Source: CAYQJL01 sp964612295
GTDB lineage: Bacteria > Eisenbacteria > RBG-16-71-46 > CAIMUX01 > WJJG01
Assembly (NCBI GenBank): GCA_964612295.1
Contig: CAZTDY010000002.1
Location: 1-64,000 of the forward strand
DNA: 64,000 bases
Direction: 5' to 3'
Positions within the stretch are counted from its first letter, which is position 1, and the number at the start of each line of letters is the position of its first letter. Positions 1 through 8,140 of this stretch are shown in pieces. The translations under genes were made by a program, and so were the position numbers. A model generated the notes under the pieces. That model did no database searches. It was not told the DNA's origin and saw only the letters and a program-made list of their open reading frames with translations.

Positions 1-28
1 AACATCCGGTGGATGGGGAGAACCTATC

Positions 29-58
29 TTGACATCCTGCCTAATAGAAGGGTGTAAT
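29..58 (+). promoter_or_regulatory. Sigma70-type promoter upstream of folded non-coding region
   Basis: A perfect -35 TTGACA (29-34) is followed after 18 bases by TGTAAT (53-58, 5 of 6 to consensus). No convincing + strand ORF follows; the next gene (pckA) is convergent and ends at 351. The promoter therefore seems to serve the folded segment at about 65-227. Confidence 0.55.
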
Positions 59-64
59 CCACTG

Positions 65-227
65 CACACTATGTGAAGCCTTCCTCGGACGCGATACTGT
101 TCTGGGCGGTGGTGTGCGCGGCGAGAAGCATCAGGAAATCAAGCCGATTGCCTTGATCTTCTGATGGGTCATGAAGCACCCAGGCCCAGGAGCCGTCTTT
201 TCAAACCCGGGTTTAGCGGTTAACCGC
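65..227 (+). ncRNA. Candidate structured ncRNA, possibly 6S-like
   Basis: Downstream of the promoter the sequence folds by eye into one long irregular rod. Paired segments are 87-91 with 194-198, 100-107 with 184-191, 114-117 with 176-179, 129-134 with 161-166, and 138-143 with 152-157 (loop 144-151). An open bubble of about 11 by 9 nt lies at 118-128/167-175. Two 12-nt perfect palindromes follow at 203-214 and 216-227. A long rod with a central bubble and a length near 160 nt is the general shape of 6S RNA, which mimics an open promoter and binds RNA polymerase. No conserved primary motif was confirmed, so the class is a guess; the structure and the promoter are what the sequence shows. The rest of 1-350 holds no gene that I can support. 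Confidence 0.35.
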
Positions 228-350
228 ATACACAACAATCAATTACGGGGGGGCTGCTTGTCGCCCCAGCGGACTACCAGCCCGCTGCCCTTTTTGTGCC
301 CCGGGGCACAGGCTGCCGAGGTGCTCGGGAATCTGCCCCCGCACACGCTC

Positions 351-2150
351 CTAGATCGCGTGGAAGTGGTGGACCTGCCGCAGAATCGACTCCTCGACCC
401 CCATCCGCAGCAGATACTCGCGACGCTCTTCCTTCATCCGGTCGACCCATTCCCGATACTGCTCCATCCGGTCTCGCCTGGCGAAGTAGAGCACCGGGTT
501 GAGGATTTCGTCGGGCACCCGCTCCAGTAGCGCGGCGTTCTCGGGATCCTCGACATCGACGACTTCGTAGCCGAAATCCGGATCCAGCTTCCAGCGGATC
601 GTCTGGCCCAATAGCCCTTCGAGCATTGCTGAGGAGTGGCGAATCTTGACCTTGTGCGCCTCGCCGGCAACCACCTCGCGCTGGCTACCACCAATGAAGC
701 CGGTGTTCATCATCCACAGGTGGATGTCGGGAATCTGCGCGGCCAGCTGCTCGAAGCGCCGGGCCTGATGGTACGGCGCCCGCGGGAAGAACGGCTGGGT
801 GAAAGGAGAACGGGTCTTGCCGCGTTCCTTGCCCGCCGCAGAAGTCTTGGTCGTCTCACCGAGCATGAAGTAGGCCGCGGCCTGCTCCGGGCAGACAAAA
901 CGAACGACACCGGGAGTGGCGGCATCGGGCCCCTCGTCACGGTTCAGGATGCCGAGCGACTCGACCGGTGGAATGTCTTTCAGCGAGCCGGCGCCCTCGA
1001 TCGCCGCCATCGGAATGATGGAGCGGCCGTTCTGCGTCCATTGCACGAAGTCCCAACCGTCGAGTGGAACATCATGTTCATCGACGACCTCTTCGTAGCT
1101 CACGACCCCCCCGGCGTAGTCTTCGAGATTGTTGAGCGGGGCCCCTGTGTGCAGGAGGGCGACGCGCCAGTGATTGACCTCGTCGGGGGAGAGGGTGGTC
1201 TTGGTGAAGTCGTAGTCGCCCTTCTCGCTCAGATATCCATTCTCCACCCATGCGCCGGCCGACATCGTTCCGCGGTAGATGAACGGCTCGTTCTTCTCGT
1301 TCAGGCCGAACGTCTTGGCGAAGCAACCATTCTCGGTGACGGTGCAGCGGCCGTTGGGCCAGAGACACACCATGTCGTCCTGGATCGGTTCGGTCAGCTC
1401 CCCCTGTTCGCTGAAGGTCGTGGTGGTCTTGCCGGTGCCGCTCAAGCCCATCACGGCCATCATCACGCGATTGCCGCCCGTCGTGACCGCCTTGGCCCCG
1501 GCGTGCAGGACGAGCCCGCCGAGCTGATAGACATATTCGTTGAGCATGCGGAGCATGCCCTTCTTGCTCTCGCCGAAGTAATCGGAGCCAAGCACATAGG
1601 TGGTCCAGGACTCCAGATCGACAATGATCGCCACCTGCCCGGGGGTTTCCGGCGACAGGCATCGCGGCGTCATGATGAGTCGGAATTGGGGCAGGAAGGG
1701 CTGGGTGAGTTGCTCCTCGCTCTCGACCTCCTCCCGAGAGAAGGCCAGAACCTGTTGCATGCCGGCGATGTTGGCGGCCTCGGGCGTGTAGAGCCACTGC
1801 GCTGCGGGGGCCTCCGGCGAGTTGCCGAGATAACCATCGATGCGAATCAGGGCACCGGTGCGCTCGATGTGTTCGCGCTGGAGCTGGATCAGCCGCTCTG
1901 CGCGTTCCCGGCGCATGACCTTCGTGGAGTAGAAACCCTGCTCGGCGATCGGGGCCACGATGTAGGTGGAGTGGGCCATGCGGGCCTTGCAGCGAGTGAC
2001 CCGATTGAAACTCCCCGTCTCCGCCTGGTAGACGTGGGGTACGTGATGGACCGACAACGAGCGAAGCTCTTCCTGCGTGGGATTGATGATCTCCTGGACA
2101 TTGAACGGAATTTTGGCTTCGAGGCGGAATTTGCCGGCGTTGAATTTCAT
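351..2150 (-). CDS. pckA: Phosphoenolpyruvate carboxykinase (ATP)
   Basis: Converts oxaloacetate and ATP to phosphoenolpyruvate, CO2 and ADP in the cytoplasm, the first committed step of gluconeogenesis. The P-loop GLSGTGKTTT lies near residue 234 and the kinase-2-like IQDD follows. YFGESKKG near residue 191 matches the substrate/metal-binding YxGExKKG of the ATP-type family. I start at ATG 2150 because the conserved N-terminus begins there with a purine-rich GGGGAG upstream; the frame is open to 2366 but that extension reads as intergenic and overlaps the protease gene. At 600 aa it is longer than the roughly 540-aa E. coli enzyme. The 118-bp gap to the upstream protease holds a TATCAT box that could be a -10, but its -35 is poor. 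Family call is firm. Confidence 0.93.
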   Translation of the reverse strand: MKFNAGKFRLEAKIPFNVQEIINPTQEELRSLSVHHVPHVYQAETGSFNRVTRCKARMAHSTYIVAPIAEQGFYSTKVMRRERAERLIQLQREHIERTGALIRIDGYLGNSPEAPAAQWLYTPEAANIAGMQQVLAFSREEVESEEQLTQPFLPQFRLIMTPRCLSPETPGQVAIIVDLESWTTYVLGSDYFGESKKGMLRMLNEYVYQLGGLVLHAGAKAVTTGGNRVMMAVMGLSGTGKTTTTFSEQGELTEPIQDDMVCLWPNGRCTVTENGCFAKTFGLNEKNEPFIYRGTMSAGAWVENGYLSEKGDYDFTKTTLSPDEVNHWRVALLHTGAPLNNLEDYAGGVVSYEEVVDEHDVPLDGWDFVQWTQNGRSIIPMAAIEGAGSLKDIPPVESLGILNRDEGPDAATPGVVRFVCPEQAAAYFMLGETTKTSAAGKERGKTRSPFTQPFFPRAPYHQARRFEQLAAQIPDIHLWMMNTGFIGGSQREVVAGEAHKVKIRHSSAMLEGLLGQTIRWKLDPDFGYEVVDVEDPENAALLERVPDEILNPVLYFARRDRMEQYREWVDRMKEERREYLLRMGVEESILRQVHHFHAI

Positions 2151-2268
2151 GGGCCTCAGCTCCCCTGTGTGCGAGCGCTCTACCTGTGACCAACGAACGA
2201 CGGATGATACACCTTCAGCCTCTCTCGCAATGAGAAAAAAGGAGGTGGAGGTCAGCTGGGGGCCAGTC

Positions 2269-4461
2269 TCAGCGGAGCAGGGTGACGGGGCGAACGACGC
2301 GCCTCTGGGCGGCGTCCACCCGGGCCCAGTAGCGGCCGGCGGCCAGCCGGGATCCGCCCGTTCCACGTCCGTCCCAGGTCATGAGGTGCTCTCCGGCCGG
2401 CAGGTCGCCCCGCCACAGGACGCGCACCAGGCGCCCGGCAGCATCATAGAGCCGGGCGTTCACATGGCAGGTCTCCGGTACGGACAGATGGAGGGTGGTC
2501 TCTTGCGAGAAGGGGTTGGGTGCGGCGCGCAGCTGCAGCGCGGAGGGTTGGAACCGGGGATTCGGATCCTCCGAATCGTCTCCGTCGTCCACGTCGGTGT
2601 TCGAGGGCGTTGCGGAGAGGATCTCGATGTCATCGAGGGCGGCCTCGACAACCGAGTCGCCGGTGGAATCGGCCGCCACAAAGCGGAACTGAACCTGATC
2701 CGAGAGCGGGAGGGCTCCGGTCAGGGGAATCGTGATCTGCTGCCAGCCACTGAAACTCGTTTCGAGGCGGTGGAGATCCACCCATGTTTGACCACCATCG
2801 GAGGAGCCGCGGACGACAAAATCGTCATCCCACGGGTAGTGCCCGGCATGGTTGGTGAAGAAGATCCAGAAGCGCAGCCGCGCATCATCGAGCTCGGATA
2901 GATCGAACGAGGGGCTGACCAGGGTCGTGCATCCGTCGTCGACGTCGTTCTCACCCGCCTCCGCCCCGGCGCGGGCCCCGGTCACGAAGCAGAATTGACC
3001 TTCGGGGGTGTGATCTCCGTCCGGCTGGGCGATCCGGTTCAGCATCCCGACCGACAGTTCCGGCTGACCCCATTCCCACTGGCCGGCGGTGGCGTCATCC
3101 TCCGGCAGGCCGGCCTGCCAGCCGCCCGGGGCTTCGAAATCCACCGCCAACACGCGCCGCAGGATCGAGAACTGATACGGGTCCGCCGCGCCCCCGGCCG
3201 GGAGAGTCGCTTGGACCCCGGTCACATCGGCGGCCTCGAGGTAGTAGCGGATCTTGTCGCCGACCACGTACGCAGGCAGCTCAAAGCGATACGCACCCTC
3301 GTAGGCGGTCGCGCGAATGAGTTGCATGGGATAGCGGGTGAATTGGCGGCCTGATCCCACGTAGAGGCTGACCTCCGGGTCCAGCTCCGCGTTGAGGGAG
3401 GCGACTTGCGCTTCGAGCAGCAGAGAAACGCCCTCGGCCAAAGTGTCGGCAAGCGCGGCGTGGTGGATCTTGACCGGTCGCTCGACGGGCAGGCGTATCT
3501 GATGTACGTAGCTCCCCAGTCGGCAATTGTCATAGGCGATGTAGGCGTAGCCGTACTCTCCCCAACCCATTCCCCAGCTATTGCGGATGATCCAGGCCCC
3601 CAGGGCGTCATCCCAGCCTACGAGGACCACCGCATGGTTGATCGTCTCGATGCCCTCGTTCTCGTACACCCCTCCCGTGTAGTGCTGGAAGTCGGGATAT
3701 ACGGTGAAGCCACCGGCCACCGGCGAGACCAGAATGGCCTGCTTGAGCAGATCGCGGTCGGGACTGACGGCGGTCCAGGAGTCGAGCCAGGTGTGCGGAT
3801 AGGCGTCCTCGGTTTCGCACCGCGCGCCGTCCTCACTCTGATAGGGGAAGACCTCTTCGAGATAGGCGCCGCTGTCGCGCCACAGGCGGTAGGCAGAGGT
3901 CATCCAGCCACCGTCGCACCCATACTGGTCGAGATTGCAGTTGATGGCGTGCTGCTCAGAGATGTCGACCGGGCTGTCGTAGATCTGGAGAATCCCCTCC
4001 AGGGCGCCGGTGGCGGCAAACGCCCAACAGCTCCCGCAGCTTCCCTGGTTGCGGACGCTGGTCAGGCCATCCTGTTCGCGCCAATCCCAGCGTTCGGGCA
4101 AGAGCACGTCGTCACGAGAGAGTTGCAGCTGGGTCAGCGATGAGGACGCTTGGGCCTCCAATTCGCGCAGGAAGGCCTCCTCCTCCGCGAGGGGGAGGTG
4201 GGCTCCGAGCATCGCCTGGAATTGCCCGGGTGAGAGATGAGAGATGCTCGTCACCCCCGGTTGCCACCGGAACCCCTTGGTGCGGACCTGCTGGCTCAGG
4301 GTTTCGATGGACTGTAACTGAACCGGGGTGAGCGAGAAGGGCGCCGGCTCCTGGACCGGCCGCTCGAGTTTCGGAACCGCCACGAGCAGAATGACGATCG
4401 CGATGACCAGGATCGCGCCCAGCAGCACGAACTGCCGATGATCCCATGTTCCTCGTGTCAT
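2269..4461 (-). CDS. Secreted papain-family (C1A) cysteine protease with jelly-roll and FlgD-like C-terminal domains
   Basis: 730 aa. Residues 11-30 form an N-terminal membrane/signal segment, followed by a propeptide to about 120. The peptidase domain has QGSCGSCWAF with nucleophile Cys145, NHAVVLVGW with His276 and IIRNSWG with Asn294, so the catalytic triad is intact. A middle region of about 420-620 looks like a jelly-roll/MAM-type domain (repeated acidic loops, DDIEIL at its end). The last 80 residues (NPF start, YDAAGRLVR, G-x-Y-WAR) form a FlgD-like Ig domain that ends the protein, as in many FCB-group secreted enzymes. I infer export and surface or extracellular proteolysis. It lies upstream of pckA on the same strand, but nothing suggests a shared function. 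Confidence 0.9.
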   Translation of the reverse strand: MTRGTWDHRQFVLLGAILVIAIVILLVAVPKLERPVQEPAPFSLTPVQLQSIETLSQQVRTKGFRWQPGVTSISHLSPGQFQAMLGAHLPLAEEEAFLRELEAQASSSLTQLQLSRDDVLLPERWDWREQDGLTSVRNQGSCGSCWAFAATGALEGILQIYDSPVDISEQHAINCNLDQYGCDGGWMTSAYRLWRDSGAYLEEVFPYQSEDGARCETEDAYPHTWLDSWTAVSPDRDLLKQAILVSPVAGGFTVYPDFQHYTGGVYENEGIETINHAVVLVGWDDALGAWIIRNSWGMGWGEYGYAYIAYDNCRLGSYVHQIRLPVERPVKIHHAALADTLAEGVSLLLEAQVASLNAELDPEVSLYVGSGRQFTRYPMQLIRATAYEGAYRFELPAYVVGDKIRYYLEAADVTGVQATLPAGGAADPYQFSILRRVLAVDFEAPGGWQAGLPEDDATAGQWEWGQPELSVGMLNRIAQPDGDHTPEGQFCFVTGARAGAEAGENDVDDGCTTLVSPSFDLSELDDARLRFWIFFTNHAGHYPWDDDFVVRGSSDGGQTWVDLHRLETSFSGWQQITIPLTGALPLSDQVQFRFVAADSTGDSVVEAALDDIEILSATPSNTDVDDGDDSEDPNPRFQPSALQLRAAPNPFSQETTLHLSVPETCHVNARLYDAAGRLVRVLWRGDLPAGEHLMTWDGRGTGGSRLAAGRYWARVDAAQRRVVRPVTLLR

Positions 4462-4571
4462 GGTGGGTCCTTAGATCTTGTAGACAAACGCCGCGGCTTC
4501 GCAGCCGAACCGGTGAAGGCCCCTGACCCCTGTCCGGGGCCGGGCGGCCTATCGCTTTTCTTTTCGGCCTC

Positions 4572-4601
4572 TTGCGGTTCTTCCTCAAGCCTGCCTATAA
4601 T
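4572..4601 (+). promoter_or_regulatory. Promoter for acyl-CoA dehydrogenase
   Basis: A consensus -10 TATAAT sits at 4596-4601 with a weak -35 TTGCGG at 4572-4577 (18-base spacer). It lies 115 bases before the acyl-CoA dehydrogenase ATG, in the 254-bp divergent gap with the papain-like protease. Confidence 0.45.
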
Positions 4602-4715
4602 CCGCCCACCTTCGCCCCGCCGGCGAGGGGATTCCACCCTGGGAACAGGGCTGTCAGGCAGCCTCAAGGAGGAGCGCCGGACAGGCGCGCTTTGTGCCAG
4701 CAAGAGGAGGGCACC

Positions 4716-5864
4716 ATGATCGGTTTTGATCCTACCGAAGAACAGGGAATGATCCGGGATCTGGCCCGTGACTTCGCCGAGAAGGAAATCGCACCCAGGG
4801 CCCAATACCACGATCAAACCGGAGAGTTTCCCCGGGAAATCTGCGAGAAGGCCTTCGAGATCGGCCTCCTAAATCCCAGTATTCCAGAGGAATACGGCGG
4901 AGCTGGGATGTCCTGCCTCGTGGAGTGCATCATTGCCGAAGAACTCGCGGTTGCCTGCAGTGGGATCAGCACGGCCATGATGGTCAACACGCTGGCGACT
5001 GCCCCGCTTCTCGTGGGGGCCACGGACGAGCAGAAGAAGAAGTGGATCGCTCCCATGACCGAGGAACTCCAGTTTGCTGCATATGGAGTCACCGAACCCA
5101 ACGCGGGCAGTGATGTGCAGGGCATCACCACGACGGCGGTCAAGAAGGGCAACGACTACGTGATCAACGGGCAGAAGATGTGGATCAGCGGGGCCGGCGT
5201 GGCGAACTGGTTCTACGTGCTGGCCTACACGAACAAAGGCTCCGGCATGCGGGGCATGAGTTCCTTCGTCGTGCCTGGCGATGCACCCGGCGTGACGGTC
5301 GGGAAAAAAGAGGACAACATGGGCCAGCGGGCGTCCGACACGCGGGCCATCACCTTCGAGGATGTCGTCGTTCCCGAGGAGAATCGGATCGGTGGAGAGG
5401 GGAAGGGGTGGATGCTGTCGATGGCGGCGTTTGATCACACCCGTCCGCCGGTTGCATCCGGTGCCGTGGGCGTCGGCCGGGCGGCCATGGAGCATGCGAT
5501 TCGTTACGCGAAGGAGCGTCACGCATTCGGCGTCGCCATCCAGCGGCACCAGGCCGTGGCTTTCATGATTGCCGACATGGCCAAGGATCTGGACGCGGCC
5601 CGGCTGCTGGTTTGGCGCTCGGCCGACCTCTATGATCGGGGCAAGAAGAACAGCTATGAGGCCGCCTGCGCCAAAGCCTTTGCCGCGGATGCGTCGATGC
5701 GGATCGCGGTCGATGCCGTCCAGGTCTTCGGCGGCTACGGGTTCAACAAGGAATATCCCGTGGAGAAGCTGATGCGGGATGCGAAGATCTTCCAGATCTA
5801 TGAGGGGACCAGCCAGATCCAGCGGCTGATCATCTCGAAGGGAATCATCTCGAGGACGCGGTAG
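4716..5864 (+). CDS. Acyl-CoA dehydrogenase
   Basis: FAD-dependent alpha,beta-dehydrogenation of acyl-CoA thioesters (beta-oxidation or branched-chain amino acid catabolism), passing electrons to ETF. The 382-aa product carries the family signature YGVTEPNAGSD and the C-terminal QIYEGTSQIQR, where Glu363 is the expected catalytic base. Both sequence and length match short-chain/butyryl-type enzymes; chain-length preference cannot be read from sequence. The ATG at 4716 has a strong GAGGAGG at 4704-4710. The frame is open to 4572 but that part contains the promoter. The gene stands alone: no ETF or thiolase is nearby, and a strong hairpin follows it. Confidence 0.94.
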   Translation: MIGFDPTEEQGMIRDLARDFAEKEIAPRAQYHDQTGEFPREICEKAFEIGLLNPSIPEEYGGAGMSCLVECIIAEELAVACSGISTAMMVNTLATAPLLVGATDEQKKKWIAPMTEELQFAAYGVTEPNAGSDVQGITTTAVKKGNDYVINGQKMWISGAGVANWFYVLAYTNKGSGMRGMSSFVVPGDAPGVTVGKKEDNMGQRASDTRAITFEDVVVPEENRIGGEGKGWMLSMAAFDHTRPPVASGAVGVGRAAMEHAIRYAKERHAFGVAIQRHQAVAFMIADMAKDLDAARLLVWRSADLYDRGKKNSYEAACAKAFAADASMRIAVDAVQVFGGYGFNKEYPVEKLMRDAKIFQIYEGTSQIQRLIISKGIISRTR

Positions 5865-5883
5865 TCCGCGACCTCTGATAGAA

Positions 5884-5920
5884 GAAACCCGCCGCATCCT
5901 CACGGGCTGCGGCGGGTTTC
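5884..5920. terminator. Bidirectional hairpin terminator
   Basis: A perfect 13-bp inverted repeat (5884-5896 with 5908-5920, 11-nt loop) lies between the convergent acyl-CoA dehydrogenase and glycosyltransferase genes. The stem ends in GAAA/TTTC, so either strand yields a short U-rich 3' end. Confidence 0.8.
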
Positions 5921-5952
5921 GCATAACCCCTTAGTTCTGGTGGGACGCCCTG

Positions 5953-6918
5953 CTACGAAGCGGATACCTCCGCGAGCGCGGCGGCCTGCGAGGCTTTCAG
6001 CTTCCGAACCTCGTGAGCGAACCGGCGGCGTTTTCTCTCGTAGAAATTCGAGCGTTCGTCGCTCTTCTGGCGCTTGAACCCCTCGACCAGGCGCTCGCAC
6101 TTGCGGACGATTTCCTGGGCGACCATGAATCGCTGTTCGGGAGAGAGGTGTCCACACTGAAATGCCTTTTCGAGCGCGTAAACTCGAAAACGATCCCGGC
6201 TCCAGGCCCGGCTGGTGGTCGTGGGCAGTTTGTTGCTGCGCCGGTTCAGAGTGACCCCTTCGACGTGGTGGACATCAAAGCGGGATGAGACCCGCAGCCA
6301 GAAGTCGTACTCCTCGCAAGAGGGGAGATTCTCGTCGAAAGTGCCGCACTCAGAGAAACAGCTGCGATGGAACGTAGCGGCAGAGACCGAGATGGGGCAA
6401 ATCTCGAGCGAGTGTTCGAAGATACTTCCTTCGCACGCCTTCACCGCCCGCACCGGGCGCGGTTTGCCGTCCTTGATCCACACCTCCGAGACCCGCATGA
6501 CCTTGACATCGGGTTTTTCGGTGACGTAGTCGACGTGCGCCGATAGATGGTTCTCCGCCCACGTGTCGTCCGGCTCGATGAAGCTGAGATACTCGCCCCG
6601 GGCGGCCCTGATTGCCCGATTGCGCGCGGCGCTCAGTCCACGGTTGATTCCATAGTGATACTGGACCGTCGTTCCGTCGCTGCAGAAGGCATGGCTAAAC
6701 GGTTTGACGGAACCCGGATTCCAACGGGAGAGAATCTCGATTGCTTCGGGCTGGGCGCCCAGAAGCTCGAACAAATGCATGGGCGTTCCATCCGTGGACC
6801 CATCATCGGCAACAATAAGCTCAAAATCGCGAAAGGACTGTTTGAAGATGGTCTGGATAGTGTCGGTGACAGCGTCCTTACGATTATAAGTCGACACAAT
6901 CACACTGACGCGGGCCAT
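5953..6918 (-). CDS. Family 2 glycosyltransferase
   Basis: A GT-A fold enzyme that transfers a sugar from a nucleotide-sugar donor, probably for a surface polysaccharide or glycan. The N-terminus VSVIVSTYNRKD and the VADDGSTDGT nucleotide-binding loop are typical. FIEPDD (near residue 115) is the likely metal-binding DxD equivalent. The C-terminal third is rich in Lys/Arg and predicted helix. I chose ATG 6918 (321 aa), just after MEGGA, because it has AGGAGG a few bases upstream; ATG 6933 is possible. It is a single gene with its own promoter, so acceptor and pathway are unknown. Confidence 0.85.
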   Translation of the reverse strand: MARVSVIVSTYNRKDAVTDTIQTIFKQSFRDFELIVADDGSTDGTPMHLFELLGAQPEAIEILSRWNPGSVKPFSHAFCSDGTTVQYHYGINRGLSAARNRAIRAARGEYLSFIEPDDTWAENHLSAHVDYVTEKPDVKVMRVSEVWIKDGKPRPVRAVKACEGSIFEHSLEICPISVSAATFHRSCFSECGTFDENLPSCEEYDFWLRVSSRFDVHHVEGVTLNRRSNKLPTTTSRAWSRDRFRVYALEKAFQCGHLSPEQRFMVAQEIVRKCERLVEGFKRQKSDERSNFYERKRRRFAHEVRKLKASQAAALAEVSAS

Positions 6919-7089
6919 CGCTCCTCCTTCCATGAAGGACCAAAAACCTCCCGCCGCTAAGATCTGGACGTTCTCCTCCGAAGCTGCCCTCGATCGAAAC
7001 TAGGTTGATCAATCTCCAAGATGTTTCGGGCTCCAAGCACTTAGTCCATCTATCCTGATCTCAGATCCGTGGCGATTCACATGTCGCGT

Positions 7090-7118
7090 ATGTTAGTAAA
7101 CCGTGTTGGATTAGTCAA
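7090..7118 (-). promoter_or_regulatory. Promoter for the glycosyltransferase
   Basis: On the minus strand TTGACT (7118-7113) is followed by exactly 17 bases and TAACAT (7095-7090). This predicts a leader of about 165 nt before the ATG at 6918. The 523-bp gap 6919-7441 otherwise holds only this promoter, the divergent one at 7307 and no credible ORF. Confidence 0.5.
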
Positions 7119-7306
7119 GCGAAAACCCGCATCTGGAGCGACTTTCCAGCATCGGTCGTTACTGCGCGCGAGTTTCGGGTACGATCAGGTAGACCGTGTC
7201 GTTCTTAAGATTGGAGTCGTCTAAGCGAAGGAGGTTCCCAAGAAACTTTCCGGTGAGTGCCTCCTTTTTGTGGTGCAAGGAGGAAACCGGTGGACGAAGG
7301 TCGTGG

Positions 7307-7335
7307 TTGACACGAGTGAAGGTCGTTCCTAACGT
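7307..7335 (+). promoter_or_regulatory. Promoter for the LpoB-like operon
   Basis: TTGACA (7307-7312), a 17-base spacer and TAACGT (7330-7335, 3 of 6) lie about 105 bases before the ATG at 7442. A small GC hairpin (7384-7396) falls in the predicted leader. The -10 is weak. Confidence 0.45.
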
Positions 7336-7441
7336 CTCTCGCGGATGCGAACCGTGGAGGAACACGGCATCACTGCGGCCGCGGCCCCTTCGGGGCTCAC
7401 CGTTTGTGAAGCCTTAGGCCTCGAGATGAGAGGAGGCAGGT

Positions 7442-8083
7442 ATGCGCGCGAACAGGTTTCATTCACCGCTTCAATCCCCGCTGCTAGGTTTGATCATTGT
7501 GGCACTTGGAGTGACGCTCTTGCTTGGGACGGGTTGTGCGAAGAGAGAGGTAACCCGCGTCGATACCGACACGACCATCGATCTCTCCGGTTACTGGAAC
7601 GACACGGATTCCCGCCTGGTGGCTGAGACCATGATTGGTGAGTGTCTGGAGCACCCATGGGCGACGCGTCACATGCAGGATCATGGCGGAAAGCTCCCGG
7701 TCGTGATCGTGGGAGCCGTGAAGAACTACAGCACCGAGCATATCGCCGTGGGAACCTTCATGGCCGACATCGAGCGTGCCCTGATCAACTCGGGCAGAGC
7801 CCTTGTGGTCGCCACCAGCGAAGAACGTCAAGAGCTGCGCCTGGAGAAGGTGGACCAGTGGGAGAACGCGAGTCCTGAGACGGTGAAGCAGATCGGCCAG
7901 GAACATGGGGCCGACTATATGATGTATGGGCAGATCAACACGATCACCGACCAGGAAGACGGCAAGAAGGTCCTCTACTACCAGGTGGACCTCAATCTCA
8001 CCGACATCGAATCGAATCTCAAGGTCTGGCCCGGCCAGCACAAGATCAAGAAGTTCATCGGCAAGGGCAAGTACAAGCCCTAA
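7442..8083 (+). CDS. LpoB-family lipoprotein (penicillin-binding protein activator type)
   Basis: 213 aa. A hydrophobic signal segment (16-29) ends in LLGTGC, with Cys32 the probable lipidated residue; the -3 position is Gly rather than Leu, so the lipobox is imperfect. The body opens with the family hallmark DLSGYWNDTDSRLV, followed by alpha/beta elements and a conserved GADYMMYGQI near 157-166. In enterobacteria LpoB activates PBP1b from the outer membrane. In many other phyla the family is known only from its operon with COG3014, as here (57 bp downstream). An SD of AGAGGAGG precedes the ATG. Activation of a PBP in this organism is inferred from family membership only. Confidence 0.82.
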   Translation: MRANRFHSPLQSPLLGLIIVALGVTLLLGTGCAKREVTRVDTDTTIDLSGYWNDTDSRLVAETMIGECLEHPWATRHMQDHGGKLPVVIVGAVKNYSTEHIAVGTFMADIERALINSGRALVVATSEERQELRLEKVDQWENASPETVKQIGQEHGADYMMYGQINTITDQEDGKKVLYYQVDLNLTDIESNLKVWPGQHKIKKFIGKGKYKP

Positions 8084-8140
8084 CGGAGATCCTTCGGCGG
8101 AGGCCCGCCCCAGCGGTGGGCCGGCCAAGGAGGGCAACCG

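Noticed and set aside
65..227. tmRNA, SRP RNA, RNase P RNA or tRNA in the left-edge folded region
   Set aside because: None of the hallmark sequences (SRP tetraloop domain, RNase P P4 elements, tmRNA ends with T-arm) could be found; left as an unclassified or 6S-like candidate.
295..310. Perfect 16-bp palindrome TGTGCCCCGGGGCACA after pckA
   Set aside because: Considered as the pckA terminator, but on the minus strand it is followed by A residues, not T, and the loop is too tight.
636..2189. 517-aa + strand ORF opposite pckA
   Set aside because: Antisense shadow in high-GC DNA: no SD, no domain, and the opposite strand has a full PEP carboxykinase with intact motifs.
2151..2366. 671-aa form of PckA starting at 2366
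   Set aside because: The extra 72 residues overlap the protease gene and the intergenic region and show no family similarity.
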